10,372 bases of DNA, from NCBI GenBank assembly GCA_927911695.1, contig CAKMQO010000222.1, positions 1 through 10,372 of the forward strand. The letters run 5' to 3'. The position numbers were made by a program, and so were the translations under genes. Positions 1 to 7,197 of the stretch are shown piece by piece. This stretch comes from an uncultured Gemella sp. (GTDB lineage Bacteria > Bacillota > Bacilli > Staphylococcales > Gemellaceae). The notes beneath the pieces were generated by a model. It saw only the letters and a list, made by a program, of their open reading frames with translations. It did not search any database and was not told the origin of the DNA. Numbering within the stretch: the first letter of the stretch is position 1; each line of letters begins with the position of its first letter.

Positions 1-152
1 CTCATCTCCATATTTCTTATATTTGGCAACCCAAATTTCAATATTATTATGAGATTTTATAGCATACTTCTTGCTAACGATCTTATGCTTATATTTCATT
101 TATATACTCTAGTACGACTTTCTTTTTAAATTCAAAATTTATATTTAGTCAT
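1..152 (-). CDS. IS3-family transposase OrfA, N-terminal part, frameshifted and truncated
   Basis: This is the DNA-binding N-terminal helix-turn-helix of an IS3-family OrfA, which recognises the element ends. The ATG is at 152-150, with GGAGG at 164-168 in front. The reading MTKYKF is followed in another frame by EFKKKVVLEYINE, and then in a third frame (ATG at 99-97) by KHKIVSKKYAIKSHNNIEIW and AKYKKYGDE. Together these give the usual OrfA pattern: a basic start, 'VVLEY', then 'KKYAIKSHNNIEIWV'. Two single-base changes are needed, one in the A4 run at 134-137 and one in the T3 run at 94-96 (plus-strand bases). The gene leaves the window at position 1. In complete IS3 elements OrfA is joined to OrfB by programmed -1 frameshifting further downstream. 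The two breaks here are too early to be that site. Confidence 0.7.
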
Positions 153-156
153 AAAA

Positions 157-208
157 ATACCGACCTCCAAAAAGTTAGAATTTTTTGGTCTAACTTTTTG
201 GGGTCGGT
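157..208 (-). promoter_or_regulatory. Hairpin between the IS end and the transposase ribosome binding site
   Basis: The arm ACCGACCCCAAAAAGTTAGA (208-189 on the minus strand) pairs with the arm near 177-157, which reads TCTAACTTTTTGGAGGTCGGT. The stem is about 20 bp with one bulged base and a loop of about 11 bases. The GGAGG ribosome binding site of OrfA (168-164) lies inside the stem. An mRNA that enters the IS from outside would contain both arms and hide the binding site. This is a known way for IS elements to avoid activation by read-through transcription, but its role here is inferred. Confidence 0.7.
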
Positions 209-211
209 ACA
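189..211 (-). repeat. IS3-family left terminal inverted repeat (IRL)
   Basis: Read from 211 on the minus strand, the 23-base terminus begins TGTACCGACCCC and ends AAAAAGTTAGA. The TG terminal dinucleotide and the GACCCCAAAAAGTT core are typical of a common group of IS3-family elements in Firmicutes. Position 212 is flanking chromosome. Confidence 0.75.
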
Positions 212-234
212 GAACAAATTTTGTTCGAAGTCTT
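212..234 (-). terminator. Probable remnant of the nuclease gene terminator, cut by the IS
   Basis: Just after the nuclease stop codon the minus strand reads AAGACTTCGAACAAA, then A, then TTTGTTC, and the IS end starts immediately. TTTGTTC is the beginning of the complement of the left arm. The missing part would be GAAGTCTT followed by a T run. This looks like the left arm and half of the right arm of an intrinsic terminator interrupted by the IS at 211/212. It is an inference that depends on the sequence beyond the other end of the IS. Confidence 0.45.
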
Positions 235-238
235 AATT

Positions 239-990
239 CTATTTCACAGTATATTTACCTGTTTTGTAGTCGATAGTAACACCTTTTTGGAAGTTTGGTA
301 AAAATACATTGTATTTAACACTCTTACCATTATCTTCGACTGACATTGCTTCCATAATAACCCCTTGAGCAACTAGATCATCGCCTTTAAAGATAGGAGT
401 TACACGGTAATCGTACGTGTTTTTTAGTTTTCTTAACATAATCAGCAACTTCATTTTCAAAAGGAATCATATTAAGATTCATAAATCTTGTTCCTGTCAT
501 AAGGTTTTTGTCATTATCATTTTCTCCAGCTAGTTGGAAAGCAATTAAATGCGATCTATCGTAAACATGGGTTCCCCTGTTGCTTTGCCATCCGCTTGGA
601 CGAACATGTGCGATTTCTTCACGTTTTTCTGAAGGCATTAAATCGACTCCGATGATTCCATTTGCTTGTCCAACACGACCAAGTTTATCTAAAGGACTAT
701 AGTTTTCAAATGAAGTCGTAGATAAATCTTCTTTAGAAAAAGTAAGGATTATTATTGTTTTAATACTTTATATTTAGTTATTTTTCTGTTGCTTCGCTTT
801 CTTTAGGAGCTGTAAGAGAGTTTATCACATCATCAGGAATTTTTGATACACTTGTAAATGTTGTGGCGGTATTTGATGTTTTACTTGATGATTTATTCGT
901 GTAATAAGTAATAGCGAACGATGCTAAAATTATTATTGCAATTGAAATAATTGAAAATAGTGACAATTGTTGTTTTTTTCTTTTTGCCAT
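239..990 (-). CDS. Membrane-anchored or secreted DNA/RNA non-specific endonuclease (EndA/NucA-type beta-beta-alpha-metal nuclease), frameshifted
   Basis: This is a cell-surface or secreted nuclease that cleaves DNA and RNA, related to EndA (DNA uptake, NET degradation) and streptococcal Spd-type DNases. The reconstructed protein is about 249 residues. It has a basic start, one hydrophobic segment at about 10-30 (signal anchor or uncleaved signal peptide), and a Ser/Thr-rich linker. The nuclease domain runs from about 85 to the end. The active-site motif is DRSHL at about 144-148 (catalytic His147), followed by NLMTGTRFMN and FENEVADY for metal and substrate contacts, then YRVTPIF. ATG at 990 is preceded by AGGAGG at 995-1000. 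Four one-base corrections are needed, at homopolymers 420-425, 737-741, 758-761 and 781-785. After correction the family pattern is continuous, so a sequencing artefact is more likely than a pseudogene. Its biological role (nutrient nucleotides, competence or immune evasion) cannot be told from sequence. Confidence 0.85.
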
Positions 991-994
991 AGGG

Positions 995-1000
995 CCTCCT
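995..1000 (-). promoter_or_regulatory. Ribosome binding site of the nuclease gene
   Basis: A perfect AGGAGG lies four bases before the ATG at 990-988, a slightly short spacing. It fixes the start upstream of the hydrophobic anchor and so supports reading the whole region as one gene. Confidence 0.7.
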
Positions 1001-1026
1001 TATTTTTTTAATAATTTAAACGACTA

Positions 1027-1051
1027 AGAGGAAGAGTAGAGCTCTTCCCCT
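1027..1051 (-). terminator. GC-rich hairpin between trpS and the nuclease gene
   Basis: On the minus strand AGGGGAAGAG, a 5-base loop, and CTCTTCCTCT form a 10-bp stem with one G-T pair. It begins 12 bases after the trpS stop codon, where a trpS terminator is expected. The downstream sequence TAGTCGTTT is only weakly T-rich, so it may be a partial terminator or an mRNA-stabilising hairpin. No clear promoter for the nuclease is visible between the hairpin and its ATG, so read-through from trpS may express it. Confidence 0.5.
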
Positions 1052-1062
1052 ATAAAAAAAAT

Positions 1063-2096
<1,034 letters not shown>

Positions 2097-2123
2097 TTAA
2101 AATAATTTTAATAATTCCTTATA

Positions 2124-2132
2124 ATTATACCA
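2124..2132 (-). promoter_or_regulatory. trpS promoter, extended -10
   Basis: The minus strand reads TGGTATAAT, a TATAAT box with the TGn extension. No good -35 box is present at the right distance, which is acceptable for an extended -10 promoter. Transcription would start about 35 bases before the trpS ATG, leaving too short a leader for a T-box or other riboswitch. Confidence 0.65.
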
Positions 2133-2191
2133 TAATCTGGCTGATGTTTGTTTGAAATAACATAAAAAATATTAATTTGGATAAAAATTTA

Positions 2192-2220
2192 GTGTTTTAC
2201 TTAGCAAAAAATGGTATAAT
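2192..2220 (+). promoter_or_regulatory. lplA promoter, extended -10
   Basis: TATAAT at 2215-2220 is preceded by TGG, giving an extended -10. The -35 region near 2192-2197 (GTGTTT) is weak. The gene's AAGGAG ribosome binding site is at 2247-2252, six bases before the ATG. The trpS and lplA promoters are back to back and share the same TGGTATAAT element. Confidence 0.65.
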
Positions 2221-2258
2221 AAGGAGTAAAGAAATAGTTAATTATTAAGGAGATTAAT

Positions 2259-3247
2259 ATGATATATATAGAATCAAAAAGTAATGATCCACGCTACAAT
2301 ACCGCTTTAGAGCTTTATGCTTTTAACGAACTTGCAGAAAAAGATGATGTGTTTATGTTATGGATAAACTCACCATGTATCGTTGTTGGTAAAAACCAAA
2401 ACACAACAGAAGAAGTAAATCAAAAATTCTGTGATGATAAAGATATCAAAATTGTTCGTCGTGTAAGTGGAGGTGGTGCAGTTTACCATGATTTAAACAA
2501 CTTAAACTACACAATTATCTCAAATGGTAGAAGTGGTGAAGAATTTGACTTCAAATCATTCTCACAACCAGTACTTGATGCATTAGACTCATTAGGAGTT
2601 AAAGCGGAATTTACAGGACGTAATGACCTTGAAATTGACGGGCAAAAATTCTGTGGTAATGCCCAATACGTACGTAATGGTCGTATTATGCACCATGGTT
2701 GCTTAATGTTTGATGTTGATACATCAGTTTTAGCGGATGCTTTAAAAGTATCTAAAGATAAGATTGAATCAAAAGGTATTAAATCAGTACGTTCACGTGT
2801 AACAAATATTAAAGATCACCTTCCAAACCAAGACATGACAGTTCAAGACTTCGTAGCAGCGCTTAAAAAATATATGAGTGAAAAATACGAAATGACTGAT
2901 TTTGTTGCAACTAAAGAAGATGAAGCTGCAATCTTAGCTATCCAAGAAGAAAAAAATAATTCATGGGATTGGGTATATGGTAAAAATCCTGATTTCAATA
3001 TTAAACGTAATAGAAGACTTAAAACTGGTAAAATTGAAGCTAATATCATGGTAGAACAAGGTGTTATTACTAATATCAAATTCTACGGAGACTTTTTCGG
3101 AGTAATGGATGTAGAAGATATTGCTAAAAAGTTAGTTGGTGTAAAATACCAAAAGAAGATGTTCAAAAAGTGTTAGAACAAATTGACATTAACTCTTACT
3201 TCTTAGGAGCAACATTAGAAGAAGTAGTAGATATATTAGTAGATTAA
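2259..3247 (+). CDS. lplA: Lipoate-protein ligase A, with one frameshift near the C-terminus
   Basis: This enzyme activates free lipoate with ATP and attaches it to lysines of E2 subunits of 2-oxoacid dehydrogenases and GcvH, so the cell can scavenge lipoate. The catalytic domain carries RRVSGGGAVYHD at residues 67-78 (lipoyl-AMP binding) and GRNDLEIDGQKF at 120-131, with the expected catalytic Lys130. Next comes CGNAQ, where many homologues have SGNAQ. The C-terminal accessory domain covers roughly residues 240-329. The apparent early stop at 3176 is caused by one missing A, most simply in the A4 run at 3143-3146. The corrected frame continues with PKEDVQKVLEQIDINSYFLG to the stop at 3245-3247, giving 329 residues, the normal size. 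A UPF0145 gene follows 24 bases later, probably co-transcribed. No lipoate-dependent enzyme lies in the window. Confidence 0.93.
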
Positions 3248-3271
3248 TAAATAATTTTGGATGGAAGTATT

Positions 3272-3595
3272 ATGATAATTGCAACAACAAATTATGTTCC
3301 AGGAATGGAAATAGTAGAATATAAAGGATTTGCTACAGGTGAAGTAGTAGCTGGGATTAATTTTATTAAAGATATAGGGGCAGGAATTCGAAACCTTTTT
3401 GGTGGAAGAGTCCAAGGGTACGAAGATGAAATTATTCAAGCAAGAGCTGAAGCTTTAAAAGAGTTAGAAGTTCGTGCAGCAGCAATGGGTGCTAATGCAG
3501 TTATTGGAGTTAGAATAGACTTCGATGCTCTAGGAAGTAACGGTAATAACATGCTTTTAGTAACAGTTACAGGAACAGCTGTAGTAGTAAGATAA
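3272..3595 (+). CDS. UPF0145 (YbjQ/DUF74) family protein
   Basis: This is a small soluble protein of 107 residues from the widespread YbjQ family, whose molecular function is not established. The family is thought to form oligomeric rings and is sometimes labelled a heavy-metal-binding domain. The sequence shows the typical start IATTNYVPGMEIVEYKGFAT, the middle DIGAGIRNLFGGRVQGYEDE, and AMGANAVIGVRIDFDA followed by a C-terminal beta strand (LLVTVTGTAVVV). There is no signal peptide or membrane segment. I chose the ATG at 3272 because it gives the usual family length and follows GGATGG at 3259-3264. The in-frame TTG at 3257 would add five residues and lacks a suitable binding site. The gene lies 24 bases after lplA with no terminator between, so it is probably in the lplA transcript. 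Confidence 0.88.
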   Translation: MIIATTNYVPGMEIVEYKGFATGEVVAGINFIKDIGAGIRNLFGGRVQGYEDEIIQARAEALKELEVRAAAMGANAVIGVRIDFDALGSNGNNMLLVTVTGTAVVVR

Positions 3596-3646
3596 ACTTA
3601 TATAAATTATAAAATAAAAATAATAGCAATATTAATTGAGATATTG

Positions 3647-3652
3647 TATAAT
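3647..3652 (+). promoter_or_regulatory. Possible -10 box of the sortase gene
   Basis: A TATAAT lies 44 bases upstream of the sortase ATG in a very A/T-rich gap. No convincing -35 box is found at 16-18 bases, so this is a moderate call. Read-through from the UPF0145 gene is possible because no terminator separates them. Confidence 0.4.
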
Positions 3653-3695
3653 GTTAAACAGTAATTAAAATTTCAAATAGAGAGGAAAAATATTA

Positions 3696-4492
3696 ATGAA
3701 AAAAGTATTTAACTTTAAAAAGATTTCTCTATTTTACTTTTAGCAATTGCTTTAGTAATGTCTGCTGTATTTGTAGCAGGATGTAGTGATGATAATGGGA
3801 CAAGTTCTAGTTCATCAAAAGCAACTTACAAAGTAAGTAAAGAAGAGAAAGACTATTTATCAAAACGTTTTTCGGAATTGTCTAAGACGAATAATGAAAC
3901 TGTAGCATATGTTTATGCTCCAGGTACTGAATTAGATGAACCAGTAGTTCAAACTAATGACAATGAAACATACTTAGATAAAACTTTTGAAGGTGGACAC
4001 GTTCCTTACCTTGGTACTGTATTCATGGATATGGATAACAAAAAAGACTTCCATGATAGATTAACTTGGTTATTCGGTCACGCTCGTGGAAGTAAAGTTG
4101 GAGATCACCGTATGTTTAACGATGTTAACTACTATGATAAACAAGAATACATGGATAAACACAAATTCGTAGTTATTGAAACTCCTGAGAGAAAATACTA
4201 CTACGAAGCAGCATTCTTAACAATCGTGCCAGAAACAACTTCATTCTACCGTTTAGATTTTGAAAATGATGAAGATTTCTTAAACCAATTAACAAATGTT
4301 AAGAAAGATGCAGTAACTAAAAACGATAGCGTTCAACTTAAAGGAAATGATAAATACTTAGTATTATCTACTTGCCGTGAGGAAGACGAAACAATTCGTT
4401 CTAACCTGTACCTACGTCAAATTCCAGATAACGAAATGAACGATTTCTTAGCTAAACATAAAGATGAATTAAAATATGTAGCTACAAGATAA
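3696..4492 (+). CDS. Class B sortase with a lipoprotein signal peptide, one frameshift in the signal
   Basis: This is a surface transpeptidase that cuts a sorting-signal motif in secreted proteins and links them to peptidoglycan or to other proteins. The sortase core is clear: PVVQTNDNETYLDKTF, then LFGHARG with catalytic His129, YLVLSTC with catalytic Cys227, and TIRSNLYL with catalytic Arg235 (numbering of the corrected 265-residue protein). The insert between His and Cys (HRMFNDVNYYD, VIETPERKYYYE) fits class B. The N-terminus has a basic start, a hydrophobic stretch ILLLAIALVMSAVF and the lipobox VAGC (Cys30), followed by a Ser-rich linker. This is a type II signal peptide instead of the usual transmembrane anchor. 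One base is missing between 3717 and 3726. The ATG at 3696 follows GAGAGG at 3680-3685. No substrate with a sorting signal is visible in the window, so its target is unknown. Confidence 0.87.
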
Positions 4493-4501
4493 TAAATAAC
4501 G

Positions 4502-4540
4502 AAAAGCAATCTAATGATTAAGTTCACTAGATTGCTTTTT
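4502..4540. terminator. Bidirectional intrinsic terminator between the sortase and MATE genes
   Basis: AAAAGCAATCTA and TAGATTGCTTTT form a 12-bp stem around a 14-base loop. The plus-strand side ends in a T run and the minus-strand side in TTTT, so the same hairpin can stop the rightward sortase transcript and the leftward MATE transcript. It lies 10 bases after the sortase stop and 8 bases after the end of the MATE gene. Confidence 0.88.
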
Positions 4541-4547
4541 AGTTTAT

Positions 4548-5927
4548 CTAAATAATATTTTGTTTAGGCATAGTTCTAAATTCTCTTATTAAGAAGAATA
4601 ATGAAACCGAGATTGCACAAAGGTCAGTTACTGGAGTAGCATAGATTACGCCCTCAATCCCAAAGAAATGTGAAAGAATAAATAACATTGGTATTAGCAC
4701 TATAATTTGCTTAGTTAAGGCAATAGTAACTCCAATTTTTGGTTTTCCTATTGCAGAGAAGAAAGTAGAGCTTGAAATATGAACACCATTGATAAATGTA
4801 AATAACAAGAAGAATCTCATATACTTAACTGCAAACTCAAAGTAAAGTTCATCACCATTTCCGAAAAGACTAACAATTTGTTTAGGGAAAATCTCAAAGA
4901 TTAAGAAGAATGTTATTGAGATAATCATTGCGTATTTCATAGTATATCTCATTGTAGTACGAACTCTTTCGTATTTTTTAGCTCCGTAATTATATCCGAA
5001 AATTGGTTGAGCACCTTGAATTAATCCAATAATAATAGCGATAAATATTATATTAATTTTAGCTACGATTCCAGCTACAGCTATAGGAATATCATTCCCG
5101 TATACAGAATTAGTACCGTGAATATTTAATAAATTGTTTGTTACTATTTGAGCTATCATATTAGAACCTTGGAAAACAAATGAAGGCATTCCAAATCCTG
5201 CAGCGACTTTTAATAAAGGTATCTTAGGTATGAAGTCTTGCTTAGTAAATTTAACACTTTTGAATTTTGGAAAATATAAAACAAGAATCAAAGCAGATAA
5301 GAATTGACTTATAACTGTAGCCCAAGCTGATCCAGCAATTCCCCAACCAAATCCAAAGATGAAGATTGGATTAAGAATAGTATTAAGTACTGCACCAAAA
5401 ATAATGGCAAACATTGAATATTTTGGACTATTATCCGAACGAACAATAGGATTAGTACTAATAGAAATTAGTAAGAATGGAATTCCTAAAGAAGTAATTC
5501 CAGCAAATGTCATTGCATATTCTAAAATTTCGTCTGTAGATCCAAATGCATACATAAGAGGTTTTAAGAATATATGAACTAAAATTGTGATAATAATACC
5601 AATTATAAATAATGAAGATACTGCAGTACCAACTACAGATTTTGCTTTCTCAGGATTTCCACGACCTAACTCAAGATTAAAGTTAGAGGCAGCACCAATT
5701 CCTATCATTAAACCTATAGCTAGGCAAATAGTTGTAAGAGGAAAGGCGACATTTGTTGCAGCATTACCTAAGTAGCCAACACCTTGACCGATAAAAATCT
5801 GGTCAATTACACTATACATCGCATTAATAATATTTGCTGTAATAGCTGGCCAAGCAAATGATGTAAGTAATTTTTTTATAGGTTTTGTACCTAGCGGATT
5901 TTCTATATAATTTTGTGTTTTTCCCAT
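4548..5927 (-). CDS. MATE-family multidrug efflux transporter (MepA-like)
   Basis: This is an inner-membrane drug/cation antiporter that exports toxic, often cationic, compounds using a Na+ or H+ gradient. The 459-residue protein has the twelve-helix MATE architecture as two similar halves. In the first half, IDQIFIGQGVGYLGNAA, then a long hydrophobic helix leading to GIGAASNFNLELGRGNPEKA, match the N-terminal MATE signature. ILNPIFIFGFGWGIAGSAWA marks helices 5-6. In the second half, GLIQGAQPIFGYNYGAKKYE is the matching repeat signature. The frame is intact, unlike most neighbours. ATG at 5927 is preceded by AGGAGG at 5935-5940, which overlaps the end of the upstream marR gene, so the two are translated from one operon mRNA. 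The pairing with a MarR regulator resembles mepR-mepA of Staphylococcus aureus. The substrate range cannot be read from sequence. Confidence 0.92.
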   Translation of the reverse strand: MGKTQNYIENPLGTKPIKKLLTSFAWPAITANIINAMYSVIDQIFIGQGVGYLGNAATNVAFPLTTICLAIGLMIGIGAASNFNLELGRGNPEKAKSVVGTAVSSLFIIGIIITILVHIFLKPLMYAFGSTDEILEYAMTFAGITSLGIPFLLISISTNPIVRSDNSPKYSMFAIIFGAVLNTILNPIFIFGFGWGIAGSAWATVISQFLSALILVLYFPKFKSVKFTKQDFIPKIPLLKVAAGFGMPSFVFQGSNMIAQIVTNNLLNIHGTNSVYGNDIPIAVAGIVAKINIIFIAIIIGLIQGAQPIFGYNYGAKKYERVRTTMRYTMKYAMIISITFFLIFEIFPKQIVSLFGNGDELYFEFAVKYMRFFLLFTFINGVHISSSTFFSAIGKPKIGVTIALTKQIIVLIPMLFILSHFFGIEGVIYATPVTDLCAISVSLFFLIREFRTMPKQNII

Positions 5928-5939
5928 ATGATTTCCTCC

Positions 5940-6344
5940 TTAAGTTATTTTATTCAATAGTGTGAAGAAAGTAGAAATTTCTTCTTCAGTTAAGTTTTTA
6001 AGAACCTCTTTTTCAGCTATGTTTAGTAGATTAGAGTAAGTTGACAAAACTTCTTTACCTATTTCAGTTAAATGTAGTGTATAGGAACGTCTATCTTTTA
6101 CTCCACGTTTTCTAATAACAAAATTTTGTTTTTCAAGAGCATCTATATTACGTCCAACAATATTTCTATCTTTTCTATGTATTTCAGCAAGTTGAGCTTG
6201 GGTAACACCTTCATTTTCCGAAATGTAAATAAGAGTAATGAAGTGCCCATGTGTAATGCCTATCTCAGCTAGAGGTTGTTTAGTATAACTTCTCATGTTC
6301 TCTAATAGCGTAATAATCTTATAACCTAACGCATCTTTTAACAT
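5940..6344 (-). CDS. MarR-family transcriptional regulator, probable repressor of the MATE pump
   Basis: This is a dimeric winged-helix DNA-binding protein, 134 residues. The pattern is a helical N-terminus (DALGYKIITLLENMRSYTKQ), the recognition region EGVTQAQLAEIHRKDRNIVG with NIDALEKQNFVIRKR, a wing with the MarR-typical D-R-R-S core in VKDRRSYTLHLTEIGKEVL, and a C-terminal helix for dimer formation. ATG at 6344 is preceded by AGGTGG about seven bases upstream. The gene is first in a two-gene operon, with the MATE gene 12 bases behind it. Its promoter is overlapped by two perfect 10-base palindromes, consistent with self-repression relieved by a drug-like ligand, as known for MarR and MepR. 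The regulatory role is inferred from this arrangement. Confidence 0.9.
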   Translation of the reverse strand: MLKDALGYKIITLLENMRSYTKQPLAEIGITHGHFITLIYISENEGVTQAQLAEIHRKDRNIVGRNIDALEKQNFVIRKRGVKDRRSYTLHLTEIGKEVLSTYSNLLNIAEKEVLKNLTEEEISTFFTLLNKIT

Positions 6345-6371
6345 AATTTCACCACCTAAAAATAATATAGC

Positions 6372-6397
6372 TAATATATTATATACCTAGTATACTA
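6372..6397 (-). promoter_or_regulatory. Candidate MarR operator: two palindromes over the promoter
   Basis: TAGTATACTA (6388-6397) is a perfect 10-base palindrome between the -35 and -10 boxes. TAATATATTA (6372-6381) is a second one overlapping the -10 box and the bases just downstream. Their centres are 16 bases apart. A dimer bound at either would block RNA polymerase. In such A/T-rich DNA short palindromes can arise by chance, but the position is very suggestive. Confidence 0.55.
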
Positions 6398-6406
6398 CTT
6401 TGTCAA
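6378..6406 (-). promoter_or_regulatory. marR-MATE operon promoter, consensus sigma-A type
   Basis: On the minus strand TTGACA (6406-6401) and TATAAT (6383-6378) are both perfect and separated by exactly 17 bases. This is the strongest promoter in the window, as expected for an operon held down by a repressor. The -35 box lies only three bases beyond the T tail of the pcp terminator. Confidence 0.88.
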
Positions 6407-6409
6407 CAT

Positions 6410-6464
6410 AAAAAAGAAAACACTGAAAATAATATGTTTCATAGTTTCTCTTCAGTGTTTTCTT
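6410..6464 (-). terminator. pcp intrinsic terminator
   Basis: On the minus strand AAGAAAACACTGAA (6464-6451) pairs perfectly over 14 bp with TTCAGTGTTTTCTT (6427-6414), followed by four more T. It lies about 50 bases after the pcp stop codon and insulates the marR promoter immediately downstream. Confidence 0.85.
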
Positions 6465-6516
6465 ACAGTTTATGAAAATTTGACTCTGTTTGTATTGAGT
6501 AGAAATTTAGCATTAA

Positions 6517-7165
6517 TTAATGTTCTAAACCACCCGTTAATTTTGTATCTTCTTTGTCATAATAAGTCACAGCAGTTTTTATTATTAATTCTAAAGCAAC
6601 GATAATATCTTCTTTTTTCATATAAGGCATATTAGGCTTGTCTAGAACCTGTTCTTCAATATACGGGATATGAATAAATCCAGCTTTAATATGTGGATAT
6701 TTTGTTGAAGTTAGGTATAAAGATTCATACATAATATGATTGCAAACAAAAGTCCCGGCAGTATTAGAAATAGCAGAAGGGATATTATTTTTATTCAATT
6801 CATCAACAATAGCTTTTATTGGTAGTGTAGAAAAAATATGCATTTTCACCATCTTTTCTTATGGTTTCATCAATAGGGCTATCTCCAATATTATCTGGGA
6901 TTCTAGCATCATCAATATTAATAGCGATACGTTCAGGTGTAATCTTACTTCTTCCTCCAGCTTGACCAACGCAGATTACTATATTAGGAGAAAATAAGTC
7001 TATATTTTCTTCTAGAACACGTGAGCTATCTTTAAAGACTGTAGGTAGGGTGATTTTTTTTATTTCAATATTATCTATTACATCTGGTAAGCTATTAACA
7101 CATAAATTAGAAGGATTAATACTCTCACCACCAAATTTATCAAAACCAGTTATTAATACTCTCAT
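6517..7165 (-). CDS. pcp: Pyroglutamyl-peptidase I (pyrrolidone-carboxylate peptidase), with one frameshift
   Basis: This cytoplasmic cysteine peptidase (family C15) removes N-terminal pyroglutamate from peptides. The corrected 215-residue protein matches the family along its whole length: [10 protein letters not shown] at the start, [10 protein letters not shown], the [18 protein letters not shown] segment with catalytic Glu78, the [14 protein letters not shown] segment with catalytic Cys141, and AGFIHIP with catalytic His165. The frame changes at the A6 run 6831-6836, which is T6 in the gene. Removing one T joins GENAYF to STLPIKAIV, exactly as in other family members. ATG at 7165 has GAGGT about six bases upstream. 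The gene is monocistronic, with its own terminator, and divergent from nrdG. All three catalytic residues are kept, so a sequence error is more likely than a dead gene. Confidence 0.93.
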
Positions 7166-7197
7166 AAAATACCTCGTAATTTTTATAAAAAATATAT

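Larger units (their letters stand above)
1..211 (-). mobile_element. Left end of an IS3-family (IS150-like) insertion sequence, truncated by the window
   Basis: On the minus strand the element starts at 211 with TGTACCGACCCC, the TG-start inverted repeat typical of IS3-family elements in Firmicutes. It is followed by a ribosome binding site and the start of an OrfA-like helix-turn-helix protein reading away from that end. Only about 210 bases are visible. The DDE transposase (OrfB), the right inverted repeat and the second target-site copy must lie beyond position 1. The family assignment rests on the terminal repeat together with the OrfA resemblance. The exact IS name cannot be given from this fragment. 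Confidence 0.8.

Noticed and set aside
420..425. Possible programmed ribosomal frameshift at the AAAAAAC sequence in the nuclease gene (minus strand)
   Set aside because: The heptamer looks like a -1 slippery site, but it is not in the needed phase (codons are AAA AAA C) and the required shift is +1. No stimulatory structure is obvious, and the same kind of break occurs in unrelated genes in both directions.
3257..3271. TTG at 3257 as start of the UPF0145 gene
   Set aside because: It adds five residues not seen in the family and overlaps the GGATGG site that serves the ATG at 3272.
2843..3439. Minus-strand open frames opposite lplA and the UPF0145 gene
   Set aside because: They are low-complexity hydrophobic translations of the opposite strand, with no start signals.
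5359..5775. Two plus-strand open frames inside the MATE gene
   Set aside because: They are antisense to transmembrane segments of an intact gene, with no binding site or family resemblance.
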